DNA of 64,000 nucleotides, taken from NCBI GenBank assembly GCA_047967505.1, contig CM106539.1, one strand, 5' to 3'. The translations under genes and the position numbers were made by a program. Position 1 is the first letter of the stretch; every line of letters starts with the position of its first letter. This document shows positions 54,350 to 64,000 of the stretch, piece after piece. The notes under the pieces were generated by a model, which had not been told where the DNA came from, made no database searches, and saw only the letters and a list, made by a program, of their open reading frames with translations. The stretch comes from Dipteris shenzhenensis (taxonomy: Eukaryota; Polypodiophyta; Polypodiopsida; Gleicheniales).

Positions 54350-56967
54350 GAGAGCCAAGGATGTCCTCAAAGATTCAATCAAGTGCATGCAAGACAACTT
54401 CATTTATTTTCATCAAGTACATGCAAGTTTCTTGCGAATAAGCTACAAAAAAGCCCAAGAGGAGGAAAGAGTGCCACAGTAATTTATACTATCTCAAACT
54501 ATTGTTTAGAGAATAATCATGAGATTTTCCCTTAACTGACATGATTATTGAGGCTTCTTAATTAAAGGGTTTCAAAACCTAATAGAGTAGGTCCACTTGA
54601 AACTAACCATGATTCTCATTTAAGCTTGTACATTAGATCACACACTATCACTTGTACTGGACATAACTCGTGATAGACTCCAAACATATGTGTAGTCAAA
54701 TTTCTCATAACTTTAGTGATTTTTCATATCAACTTGATGAGTCTGCAAAAAGATGATTCTAGTAGATTACACTGTGTACCTTTACTTAGAGGAGCCCAAG
54801 TTTGCCAATTGCTTAGGTAATTTTGTGCTAATCTTACACACGATGGGTCTAGGGTTATACATGTTGATGTCCTCCCACAATTGGTTATCATGAGGGACAC
54901 AAGCATACGTTTTTTTATTGGGAGATGACCTACATCTTCCTTCTCTAGAAAGAAACTTAAAAGAAGAATCCTCACCCTCAAGCACTTCCTCTACAAGCCT
55001 TATTGATATCCTTATCCCCAAAGAGTACTATGAGCTGTACATGGAAGAGACTCTTAACCAAGAAAGTGAGAAGAGGGAAATAGATGAGGTGTTTGGACAT
55101 ACTCCAACATGTTTCTATTAAGCCCCCTACTAGTATTAAGCATGCATCTACATCGGAGATGTCCCCCTTTCGAGTGCATCAATTTTACAAGCAAAAACCT
55201 ATGAGCAGGTTTATCCGAGCGTGTTTTTCAAGATTTAAAAAATTATATTTCTTTAGGAAACATGGTTTTTACACTTTTATTTTCACTAGAACTAAATCCC
55301 TTTATCATAAAAATATATAGAATTGTTACTCATTCAATTTTACATAACATAAATTTTCTTCTTCATAGACATCCTTTGTACCCCTATTATTACCTTTAAA
55401 AAGTGTTGAAAAATAATTCCTTTAAGAAGCATCCCTCGTAATCACTCTCAATGTAATAATATTATACATATATATTTAAACACATTTATATCAATATGGT
55501 GAGCTTTCTAGTGCTTTAATAGCATAAATAACAAGATATTTATGCATATGTTCCTAAAGAAGTTTAAATTAGTATAAATAAGTATTAACTTGGGCTTATA
55601 TATCACTCTCATAAAATACATGTAATATTTAATTCTATATATGCAAGATTTTCCAAGATAACCCCATAGATGTGCTCAAATGGGGTTTTCTGATCAATTT
55701 GAGTGGCTGAATGACTATATTTGGACATTCGATGTGAAAGTTATGCCATGTTTAAAAGTGTTATCCATGGTAGTTTCGCCATCGAAACTACCTTGGAAGA
55801 TCGCTGGCGAAACTACCTTAATGGCTTGCTTCAATGAGGTTTCTTTGGATGAACCCTTTCATGAGGCTAGGTTGAGAGAGGGTTTTCAATGTCACCCCCT
55901 ATTAAGTAAAAGTTGTAAGAAGGAACATAAGGGAATTTTCATAGAGAAGTCTATGCTACATGTGGGTTTCTTCAAAAGCCATTGCATTATTCTACTCACC
56001 ATTCCCAAATATTTGTGTATAAAATAGACATTGCTATAATACTTTGCATATTTCTTAGTGAAACTATGTTATCTTCTAATCTATTTTTGCCATATTTTTA
56101 CATAGTTGGAAGCTTTTTTTTCCCTTCGCTCAGATGCTCAGAAGATTTTGCTCAAAGACGCAGGCTAGTCAGTATATGACTTGCTTCTTGATATGTGGCC
56201 CTTTGATGCAAAAACTTCCATCTCTTAGATGGAATAGGAAAAAGCTTCCACCTCTCCAAAAAAATGGAACAAAGTTCAGAGATCGATGCTACGAGTATTG
56301 ACCGCCTTTTGATGCAATTTTTTATGGAAAACACAATTTTCTTGAAAAAAACACTAAGGGGGAAGTGTTGATATTTCTGTAGCTATATCTTTTGGAAAAA
56401 AATTGTCGATATTTCCATCAGAATTTCCATTGGGGCATAATAGAACCAACATTAATATATCCATTGGCACCCGACAGAAATACCAACAGTGTGGGATTTT
56501 GAAAAATGAATAGTGAGACAGAATGGGGCTTGTTACAGCCCCATTCTACCTCGCTATATATTGTATTACAAGGTAGTACAAACATGAATACATGCCATCT
56601 AAGCTACAAAATTTCTGAAAACTCTCTCATCATGTATTGTCACATATACAAAAGTTTACCCTTCCAAAGAGGATAGTACAAAAATTAATGAAAGATACAA
56701 AATGACAAAATGTCTAAGTGTGGCTGAATCAAGGTAAACTACTACTACTCCTCATCGTCATCTCCTCCTTCACCGCCTCCTTCATCTCACAATATCTTTG
56801 TTCCTACCACCTTTGATCTCATCTCCTTGCTCACTTATATCCTCGCTTGGGTCAATCATGCCACTCTAAGAATATTGCATGAAAAACTTTTGAAAAAATA
56901 ACTAAAGCTTGGTTGTAAGAATGGAAAGTTCAACATGAATTCTCGAACAAGGAGGCTTGAGACTTAC

Positions 56968-57851
56968 ATGATGAGCTCCCTCCCTCTCGATCCAACTTCT
57001 TAAAGAGGACTCTCAGTCCATGCACAAATGCATAATTATATTCATCATCTGTAGGAACACAGACAATCCTAGCATACTTGTTGTGAACCCAAAAAAAAAA
57101 CATTAGATGAAGTGCTATGAGCAAAAAAATATTCAAACCAAACTAAATTTATAAAAAAAGTATGCTACAACACACATATACTTACCACCCATGCCTCAAT
57201 GCCTTTCCTACCACCACTCTCAAGGTTGAAGTGCCTCGAGTCTACATACTATTCATTGGTTGTCCCACATACTTGGATTCTCTTGAAACTCTTTCTTTCA
57301 TTCTTCCAATCCACCCCAGGTATATGTGGAGGTCTCGGTCTACCCTCCTTCATCACTTTGTGGATGTCTGACCTGTGGTGTTTGAGTACATTGCCCAACT
57401 GTCAAAGTATGTATGCATCATCAACCATGTATTCAAGTGGGTTCAGGCACTCTTGCTTTAGTTGGTCTAAGATTTACATTCTTTCTTTTTGTCTTGCTTG
57501 TGCCAATCATCAAAAAGCTCCCCCTCAAATGCGCCATGCAAAAGCTTCCTCATGCAACCATCATGGCAACCCCTTTATCATCTTCAATGATTTCCTTTGA
57601 CTTATTGGTATGATAATACAAGTTCTCATTTGGGGGATTCCAAAAGGGGCTAGATGGGGTTGGGGTGCTAGAAGAAGGGGTGCCTATGCTGATGGGAGGG
57701 GTGGAGGTAATGCAAGGGGTGGTGGTGGTAGTGGGAGAAGTGGAGGTGGAGCGTCAGGGGTAGAGCAAGGGGTGGGGTCTGTAGTAGGGTTGGCTATGGA
57801 GCCAATGGCAGACTGTGTCTCAGGATCTCTATCTTGGCCAAAATGTGCCAT
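56968..57851 (-). pseudogene. decayed spliced gene of unknown family
   Basis: Reading right to left, 57851-57684 is open (MAHFGQDRDPETQSAIGS) and becomes proline-rich (PDAPPPLL) before a TAG. Around 57470-57186 a second segment reads LDQLKQECLNPLEYMVDDA, then KHHRSDIHKVMKEGRPRPP, then NLESGGRKGIEAWV, with in-frame TGA and TAG. At 57185 a GTAAGT donor starts a 109-nt intron with a T-rich tract. It ends in AAG at 57077, and the next exon (57076-56968) continues in frame as YARIVCVPTDDEYNYAFVHG to SSS, followed by another GTAAGT. The preserved splice frame argues that it was a real gene, perhaps transposon-borne. I do not recognise the family. A glycine-rich plus-strand frame at 57610-57975 competes with it. 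Confidence 0.4.
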
Positions 57852-57975
57852 CTCATTTACATCAATCAGCCCCCTGCAACATCCCAGACTCTTCCTAGGA
57901 CATCAACCCCTCCCATTTGATGATGCCTCACTACTATGGAGAGGTAACCTCTCTCCACTAGGGAGAGGAGGCTGA

Positions 57976-58299
57976 AGAGGCATGAGATGAGGTCATGCGA
58001 GACTAAAGATCGCATTGTAGTGCCTCTAGCTAGCATGGACTCACATGTCTAGGATCATCAGATGCATCTCAAATGGCTTGACTCTGATGCTAAAGATCGA
58101 TGTGAAGACATATTTATTATAATGGAAAGACACCCCCAAAAAAAAACTAAATTAACAAAATTGAATAAACAAACAATTGAACATATTGAATTAACAAACA
58201 AATTAACAAAGTGCACGATGAAGAGAGGAATACTAAAAGCTAAATATGGAAAAGAGAGAAATGTGAAAGCGGAATAGGAATGCAAAGGAGAAGTGATAA
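57976..58299. other. spacer, nothing certain
   Basis: Contains a lysine-rich plus-strand frame of 71 codons (58062-58277) caused mainly by A-rich composition. I see no domain. Confidence 0.45.
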
Positions 58300-58339
58300 G
58301 GGAGTACAAAAAGCCAGAATATAGAGTGCAAAGAAGAAT

Positions 58340-58471
58340 TAAAGAGGGAATACAGAATGCAGAAAAGTGGAAAGTGGAATGCAAAAAAGTGGAAAGCAAA
58401 ATGCAAAAAGTGGAAAGCAAAATGCGAAAAAGTGGAAAGCGAAATGCAAAAAAGTGGAAAGCAAAATGCAA
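58340..58471. repeat. 21-22-bp A-rich minisatellite
   Basis: Units of the type AGTGGAAAGCAAAATGCAAAA repeat about five times between 58365 and 58471 with small length changes. They produce a short lysine-rich frame with repeated KVESKMQ-like peptides. Confidence 0.88.
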
Positions 58472-60114
58472 AATCATAAATATATGAGTATTTTTAACTC
58501 AAATTTGGTGTACATACTCTTACAATTTACTTCTTAAAATGATCAAGCTTGCAAGTTGTAAATTCCATTGAGGAATGCCATAGTTGATACAGAAGTCAGA
58601 ATATTAGTCAGTATATGTTTTACTAGAGTCATTATACCACTGATATAACCATCGATATATCCATCGATTATGGACGATTATAACAATGGTAATATCGACA
58701 AGTAGTATTAACAATAATACTGATGATTTTTGTATATAAAAACTTACCAAAAAATCATGTAGCTAGGGCACAAACAAAAATTTATAACACCCGCAAAACA
58801 TTGACAAGTAAGCATAAAAAATAGATGGGTGTGTTGTAGTGTGATCAACATTGGAATAGAGGAAAGAATAGAAGCTAACAATGCTATAATGGTAAGCAAT
58901 CATGAGCTTTGAATTGAGTGTCTTGGTGGTCTTCTAGTATAATGTGTTTTGTTGGTCTTTTAACCTAATTTTTGTTGAATTGTTGTAGGAGGCATTTGAG
59001 GTCTATGAGTTTTCACCTTGATGATCCACTGTTCATGGCACATTTGGATGAGATCACACTTTAGCCCATTTGGATAAGATCACACTTTTAGCCCATTACC
59101 TCAAGCAAGTGGCAGGACACATTGTGGTATTTTGTAGTAAATTTTTACCATAACGGCCTATGGAGTTGCTAAAGTGCAAGGAGTCATTGCGTGTTGTTGC
59201 ATTCTAGCATCACCACTCAGAATGCTGACAAGGTAATGTTGGTCCACCATATGGCTGCCAACAATGCATTTGCCTCAAATATTCATGGCATGGCATTGAT
59301 AGCAATAGCTATATCCTTTTCCCCAAAGGAGAGGATAGCCTTAATGGTCTTTCTAATAGGTTTAGATCTAGGAACCTGCTCAAGGATTCAAAGGCCCCTA
59401 TTTTAGATGCATTAGAATTAGCTATGAAGAGAGACATGCTATAATAGAATTTATATACATGACATTTAATTCACGATAATCTTCTCATCAATTTTATTCT
59501 CATTCATCCATGGATAAATGGTGAATCTTTTATATGTAAATCTGTCAACTTTTCTTCTTTTATATTTAAAAGTTGAGTTACAGCACAAAGTTATAGTTCT
59601 TTTAATTAATCATTGTTGTCAATATTGCATCTACTATTATGTCATATTCTGTGCAATTGAATTTTGTCAATATTTCATCCACTATAGTTGTATTTACATG
59701 GAATTGCTTTGTTACAAGAAAACTTGGCTTTGGATATTAATTCATTGGCTACATGCTCTCCAAGGGTAAATTTGTCTATAGAGAATCTGGAGTAGACTCT
59801 TGTGATGCTTCTTGTGGAGGCTGTGATGCCTTTGGTGAAGACTGAATCTCTACTTTTTGTAAAGGCTATGATGCTTTGGGCATAGATTAATCTCTACTTC
59901 CTCAAGAGGTTGTCATGCTTTGCACATATAGTGAATCTCTACTTCATTTGACTTTCGTGCTTTATTTATATCAATAGACCAGAACTTGATGAAGCCTTTG
60001 AGTGATAATTTGATTGACTCTTCTATTTATTGATAAGTTTTCCCAAAACTCAACATATCAAACAAATGTAAAGGTGCTTATACTGGCATAGTAGCAATTG
60101 ATTTTGGAGCTAGG
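58472..60114. other. AT-rich spacer without a recognised gene
   Basis: A loosely repeated GATATATCCATCG/GGTAATATCGAC vocabulary lies at 58635-58730. GTGTGTTGTAGTG at 58829-58841 reads as CACTACAACACAC on the minus strand but has no partner. A 26-29-bp imperfect repeat (GATCACACTTTAGCCCATTTG) lies near 59045-59097. Confidence 0.5.
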
Positions 60115-60373
60115 CTGATCTACTTTCTCTTTTCCTTTTCATGATACTTGCATACCACTATCTGCATTGCTTTGAGGAGATCCTCCTGATCTCAATCTGC
60201 CTGTCCATGGCGAAGTATGTGAACCACTGCTAGAGGACACTATAGGTCCACTAATATTTTGTGATTGCTGCTGTGAATTCTGTGCAACATTACCATTTTG
60301 TGCATCTACATCATCAATCACATTTATTGGTTTATACCAACTGCTCATCTCATCAAAAACAACATCTCTGCTA
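60115..60373 (-). mobile_element. orphan fragment of family B copia (integrase C-terminus)
   Basis: This 259-bp piece matches B1 at about 10573-10832 on the same strand with few differences (SRDVVFDEMSSWYKPINVIDD). Neither end coincides with a natural element boundary. No other part of family B is nearby. Confidence 0.88.
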
Positions 60374-60678
60374 GTTTTGGACAAGTTTTTGAAGAAGATG
60401 CTACATAAGATGCTATTCTAGCATTTCTGGTTCTTTGAAACTTTCAATAACATCAATACAAGTGTGGTTTCAGTTTTGTTTTGAATTGCTAGACCTGGTT
60501 TTGATTGGAAAGTATTCATTTTAGCCACCTCTATGAAGCATGTAAGAAGAAGCATCATTGTTTGAAATTTGGTCACTAGTCTTTGCTACATCAAGTGCTT
60601 ATATTTTGGAAGTCTTTCAGTTATTTTTTGCCTTGTAAGAGAGATAGACACTGCCCAATATCTGGGTTAGACCCTCTC

Positions 60679-61470
60679 ATGGCTACCCTATTGAATCTAG
60701 AGAAGTTCAATGGAAAGGGCTTCCACACATGGCAGATGAAGGTGAAATTTGCATTGATGAGGGAGAACCTATGGGGACTTGTCAAACTGACTCCAACCGC
60801 TTCTTCTACTGCCTCCAATGCTAGAGAATCCTCAACTCTGACACGACCGACAAGGGATCCCGCTAGAGAAGAAAAAGCATACGGTATCATTGCTCTTGCT
60901 TTAGGAGATGATTATATTTACCACATCTCTGACTTAGAGTCTCCTTCAGAAGCTTGGCAGAAGCTTGACATGATTTTTGGTGCTAGCTCTCACATCTCTA
61001 AATTATCACTTAAAATCTCTTTCTTTGAATTGAAGATGGTTAGTGGCACTACTTTGGCAGCTCATGTCAACTACATGCGGAGTCTTATGACTCAATTAGC
61101 TTCTATCAACTCTCCTATTACTCCAGATGATGCTATGGCAGTGTTACTTAAGAGTATGCCTAAAGATTATGATCACATAGTTAGCACTTTGAAAAATCTT
61201 CCTAATCCTAATCTTGAAGGTATTATCTCTGCTCTCCAAGAAGAAGAAAGGCATATGGAGCTCAGGAAAGGCAATGACACTGTTTATGCTGTAAAAGTCC
61301 AGAAGGGCAAGTATACTCCTTGCAATCACTGTGGAAAGACAAATCACCTTTCAAAGGATTGCTTCAAAATTAATCCATGCAAGCACTGTGGCAAGAACCT
61401 CGCAAGAACAACCATAATGAGAAGTTTTGCAAAGCCAAAGCAAAGACAGAAAATGCAAATCTACTTTTAG
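60679..61470 (+). CDS. copia Gag polyprotein, 263 residues, C-terminus frameshifted
   Basis: The start MATLLNLEKFNGKGFHTWQM is the usual copia gag N-terminus, so 60679 was preferred to the upstream in-frame ATG at 60583. The UBN2/retrotran-gag region runs to about residue 200 (SPSEAWQKLDMIFGASSH, MRSLMTQLASINSPITPDD). A CCHC zinc knuckle (CNHCGKTNHLSKDC) lies near residues 214-227 and a second begins CKHCGKN near residue 232. The frame changes there; in the next frame a reading NEKFCKAKAKTENANLLLV continues to a TAA near 61520. Gag would form the particle and bind RNA. It is open for 263 codons, the longest unbroken gag here, but probably lacks its normal end. Confidence 0.8.
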   Translation: MATLLNLEKFNGKGFHTWQMKVKFALMRENLWGLVKLTPTASSTASNARESSTLTRPTRDPAREEKAYGIIALALGDDYIYHISDLESPSEAWQKLDMIFGASSHISKLSLKISFFELKMVSGTTLAAHVNYMRSLMTQLASINSPITPDDAMAVLLKSMPKDYDHIVSTLKNLPNPNLEGIISALQEEERHMELRKGNDTVYAVKVQKGKYTPCNHCGKTNHLSKDCFKINPCKHCGKNLARTTIMRSFAKPKQRQKMQIYF

Positions 61471-61891
61471 TTAATGAGCCTTCACAAAATGAGGCATCCT
61501 TTGAAGATTATGCATTTTAAAACATCTCTATGTATGCTCCAGATCTCTCTTTTTATGTCCAGGTACTCAGCCTCGATAGTCCTCCAAAATGAATGAAATA
61601 AACTATTGTGTTTTGTGTGTTTTGTAAACACCTCTGGTCACCTTATGATGTAGGCCATGTGTATGTTTTGCTCCATGGTACCTCCTGCAGACATTGTGTG
61701 CATGTACATGCAGGGGAGATAACCATTGGAAGGTCTTTTTATCCCTTTTGTTTACCTTACACCCAAGGGAACCCTTGCTAGCATGAGAACCTAGCCATAG
61801 ATTTATCCTTGACCACCATGAGATGGCATGAGAAACCATGAGGCTAGATGTATCCTTGACATAGCCTGAGGCATTCCCTTGAGGGGGGGTT
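61471..61891 (+). other. remnant between gag and 3' LTR, pol absent
   Basis: The first 90 bp continue gag in a shifted frame. The rest has no pol motif. A purine tract GAGGGGGGG (61881-61889) lies next to the LTR. Confidence 0.7.
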
Positions 61892-62180
61892 TGTTGGGAT
61901 ATCTCAAGGTGTATGCCTCAGGCACACCTTATGTTTCTATGTGTGAGTGCTAGAGGCACAGTTAGGTGCCCACAAGCACAGTTAGGTGGTGGAGAGCCAC
62001 ATAGGATGATTGAGAGAATCTAGGAGCAGATTGAGGAGATGATTGTGGAGCTCTGAAGTCATCAGTGATGTCAGTGAGCATGTATGAGGTGCCTACTTAA
62101 GGACCTCACTCTTCTTCATTCCATAATGCAAGTATTCTGAGTTTGTGTCCACTCTACTCTTTCTTTTCAGTTTACCAACA
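61892..62180 (+). repeat. 3' LTR of the gag-only copia element
   Basis: 289 bp with perfect 6-bp inverted ends, TGTTGG and CCAACA. It lies directly after a purine tract. No second copy was found in this window. Confidence 0.78.
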
Positions 62181-64000
62181 CCCCCATCACAGGCAGTACA
62201 TTGATCCTTCTACCATTTCAAACGGTCACCATGAGACCTAATCTAGTGTCAAAACTAGGATCCTACCAATGTCCAATGCTCACACCATGGCTTCTCCTCA
62301 TAATGGGCACCTTACAAAAGGGCACTATGGAACATTGGTGGTTACATATGAAAGGTGGGCATTGCACATATACCAACACTTTTTGCCATAGTGCATGCTC
62401 AAAAAAACATGGCGTCACTATTTATATGGTGCCAAGTTCGAGATACTATTTGATCATGAGAGTATCAAATGGTTATCTAGCCAAAAGGAATTAAAAGGTC
62501 ATAAAGCTCACTGGGCTGAGTTATTACAAGAATTTGATTATCAACTCAGATACAGAAAAAGCAAGTATAATACGGTAGCTGACTCATTAAGTCATATGCC
62601 GATGATTAATGAGTTGACTTTTACTCGACTTGAAAGTGATTTTCTAAAATCACTTAAGGGCAAGTGCGAACAAGATCTGCAATATGCCCAGGTGTGGAAT
62701 GTCGTACAAAGGAGGGATTCTTTGGAAAAGAATATAGTTGCCCCCAAAAAATCTCAAGAAATGTCACTCACAAGTGATAAAAAGGACCAATGGAAACATT
62801 TCTCTATCGATAATGTATAGTTACTTTACAAAGGTAGCATCTGTATACCATTGGACACTAACATTAGGTGCCGCATATTGTATGAATGTCATATTAGTCC
62901 AAGTGCAGGTCATCCTAGAGTCAGGAACACATGTTCACTAATGAAAAGACAATTCTATTGCTTTGGCTTAAGTAAGGATGTCCGAGTCTATGTAGTAAAA
63001 TCTAAAAAGTGCCAGGTCAATAAAGCAGAATGACTAAAAGTAGGTGGTCTACTAAGTCCACTACAGAGTCTCAAAGGAAAGTGGAAAAGTATATCAATGG
63101 ACTAAAATGGTTTGGTTTATTCCAACTAAAATGACAGTGAAAACGCTAGAGTTAGCACAGCTCTTCATAGGAAATATATATCGCCTATACGGTTTGCCAT
63201 CGGATATAGTTAGTGATTGAGATATTGAAGTTTAATAGTCATTTCTTATGAGCGGTGTTCAAGAGGTTGGACACGATGTCGAATATGAGCTTAGCTGATC
63301 ATCCCAAGACTGATGATCAGATTGAAAGTCAATCAGACCAGCAAAGATATGCTAGGTGCTTGCATAAGCAAGAAGCAAACTGATAGGGAAGAATACTTAC
63401 CCATACTCGAATTTGCTTATAACAATGCCAAACGCTCAACTATAGGCTTCAACCCATTCATGTTGATGTATGGGTTTCAACCTCGGGCCCCCATGGCTTT
63501 TGGACTCGAGAGAAAAGTTCCAAAAAGCAAAATGTTTTCTTCAAGATCTTCACAATATGTTGAAAATCCCCAAAGACAATGTTAAAAGGGCACAAGATCC
63601 TGCTAGAAGTTATGCCAATAAAAAGCGTAGGCCAGTGGTCTTCAAAGAAAGAGATCATACCTACTCAAAGATTCTCGAACATTCAGATCTCTAAAGAGTG
63701 GCATTATTCAAAAAGTTTTGCCACGGTATTGTGGATCATTCACAATACTCAAAAAAGTTAGAGATGTCACTCATAAGCTAGCCCTACCTCCAAGCTAGAG
63801 AGGACATCCAGTCTCATTCCATGTAAGTAGAATAAAAAAAGTTTTCAATGTTGATGATAATGTTATTGATATCGACTATTTAGTAGACCTAATCGAGCCG
63901 CCATCTTTACCGCATGAGCCCCTGAATGCATATTAGACTTTCAAGAAAAACAAACTAGACATTTAGTCCATCGTGAATGTCTAGTCAAATGGAAAGAGAG
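62181..64000 (+). mobile_element. Ty3/gypsy chromovirus-type element, pol 3' part, runs off the right edge
   Basis: RNase H is followed by integrase and then a chromodomain, the gypsy order and the mark of chromoviruses. The left limit is uncertain: clear homology starts near 62330. Positions 62181-62330 could be gypsy or other DNA. Confidence 0.85.
62330..64000 (+). pseudogene. gypsy pol remnant: RNase H, integrase, chromodomain
   Basis: RNase H end: WRHYLYGAKFEILFDHESIK then QLRYRKSKYNTVADSLS, open 62395-62820. The integrase H2C2 zinc region follows: GHPRVRNTCSLMKRQFYCF near 62905 and VVKSKKCQVNKAE near 63000, with the first of the two cysteines replaced by serine. The core is readable around 63120-63220 (IPTKMTVKTLELAQLF, LPSDIVSD followed by a TGA). 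DHPKTDDQIE with the catalytic glutamate is split by a frame change near 63300. EEYLPILEFAYNNAK and YGFQPRAPM follow. Near 63930-64000 the string QEKQTRHLVHRECLVKWKE is a chromodomain start, cut by the window edge. Several stops and shifts make it a pseudogene. Confidence 0.88.

Larger units (their letters stand above)
52472..56967. other. 4.5-kb AT-rich region without a recognised gene
   Basis: The 34-bp repeat at 53891-53958 and the TA run at 54329-54349 are listed separately. Weak frames at 53821-54117 (minus, 98 codons), 54918-55121 (plus, 67 codons, acidic and serine-rich) and 55680-56027 (plus, 115 codons) have no domain I know. Two small perfect inverted repeats occur at 55771-55790 (TAGTTTCG/CGAAACTA, with a third copy at 55808) and 56520-56547 (AGAATGGGGC/GCCCCATTCT). 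Confidence 0.5.
60374..62180 (+). mobile_element. copia-type element with gag and 3' LTR but no pol and no 5' LTR
   Basis: A gag gene (60679-61470) is followed within 421 bp by a purine tract and a 289-bp LTR. No integrase, reverse transcriptase or RNase H motif lies between them, and no copy of the LTR occurs upstream of gag. It may be a gag-only derivative (TR-GAG type) that lost its 5' end, or an ordinary copia element with pol deleted. Confidence 0.75.

Noticed and set aside
57610-57975. Glycine-rich 121-codon plus-strand frame
   Set aside because: It is the complement of the proline-rich minus-strand reading, has biased composition and lacks any domain; the minus strand has splice support.
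56350-58841. A CACTA transposon, suggested by CACTA at about 56351 and TAGTG at 58841 on opposite strands
   Set aside because: Beyond the five bases the ends do not match as inverted repeats and no 3-bp duplication flanks them. The gene inside is not a recognised CACTA transposase.

Overview
This window looks like nuclear DNA from a land plant with a repeat-rich genome, and I could not identify a single intact host gene in it. The evidence for a plant is indirect. Several Ty1/copia retrotransposons carry primer-binding sites of the initiator-methionine tRNA type (TGGTATCAGAGC). There is also a TRIM, a chromodomain-type Ty3/gypsy fragment, an L1-like LINE tail, CCCTAA telomere-type motifs, and many CAG-to-TAG stops of the kind expected from decay of CHG-methylated cytosine. 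I do not name a species.

Layout, left part. Positions 1-2085 are the 3' part of a copia element (copy A1). Positions 2234-7219 hold a second copy (A2) flanked by a perfect 5-bp duplication (GTTAG); it lies next to, and probably inside, an L1-like LINE remnant whose tail runs to 8247. A complete minus-strand copia element (B1, 353-bp LTRs) occupies 8426-14022. After about 3 kb of unrecognised DNA there is a 3' fragment of the same family (B2, about 16999-17845). At 18070-20695 is a young non-autonomous LTR element without pol (C1, perfect TAAGT duplication). At 21983-22861 is a TRIM.

Layout, middle. From 23180 to 24125 there is a 21-bp minisatellite that decays into looser repeats, followed by microsatellites. 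From 27332 to 40294, resuming at 51911-52471, runs an array of an unrecognised 3.2-kb unit. Three of its copies are shortened to about 1.2-1.3 kb. The last copy is split by an 11.6-kb copia element (D1, 40295-51910, perfect AGAGT duplication). D1 is itself interrupted by a 4.9-kb element (43240-48171) with a 9-bp duplication that contains the D1 gag start codon. That inner element is Mutator-like by duplication length only.

Layout, right part. Positions 52472-60114 are mostly unrecognised AT-rich DNA. They include a decayed minus-strand gene (about 56968-57851) that still shows a plausible intron. Then come an orphan piece of family B (60115-60373), a copia gag with a 3' LTR but no pol (60374-62180), and the RNase H-integrase-chromodomain part of a gypsy element running off the right edge.

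How the parts relate. The copia pol genes supply or once supplied protease, integrase, reverse transcriptase and RNase H. C1 and the TRIM have none and must have been mobilised in trans. C1 has LTR ends and leader motifs like those of D1, so a D-type element is the likely helper. All recognisable coding regions are broken by stops, frameshifts or deletions, so the window reads as layered insertion and decay.
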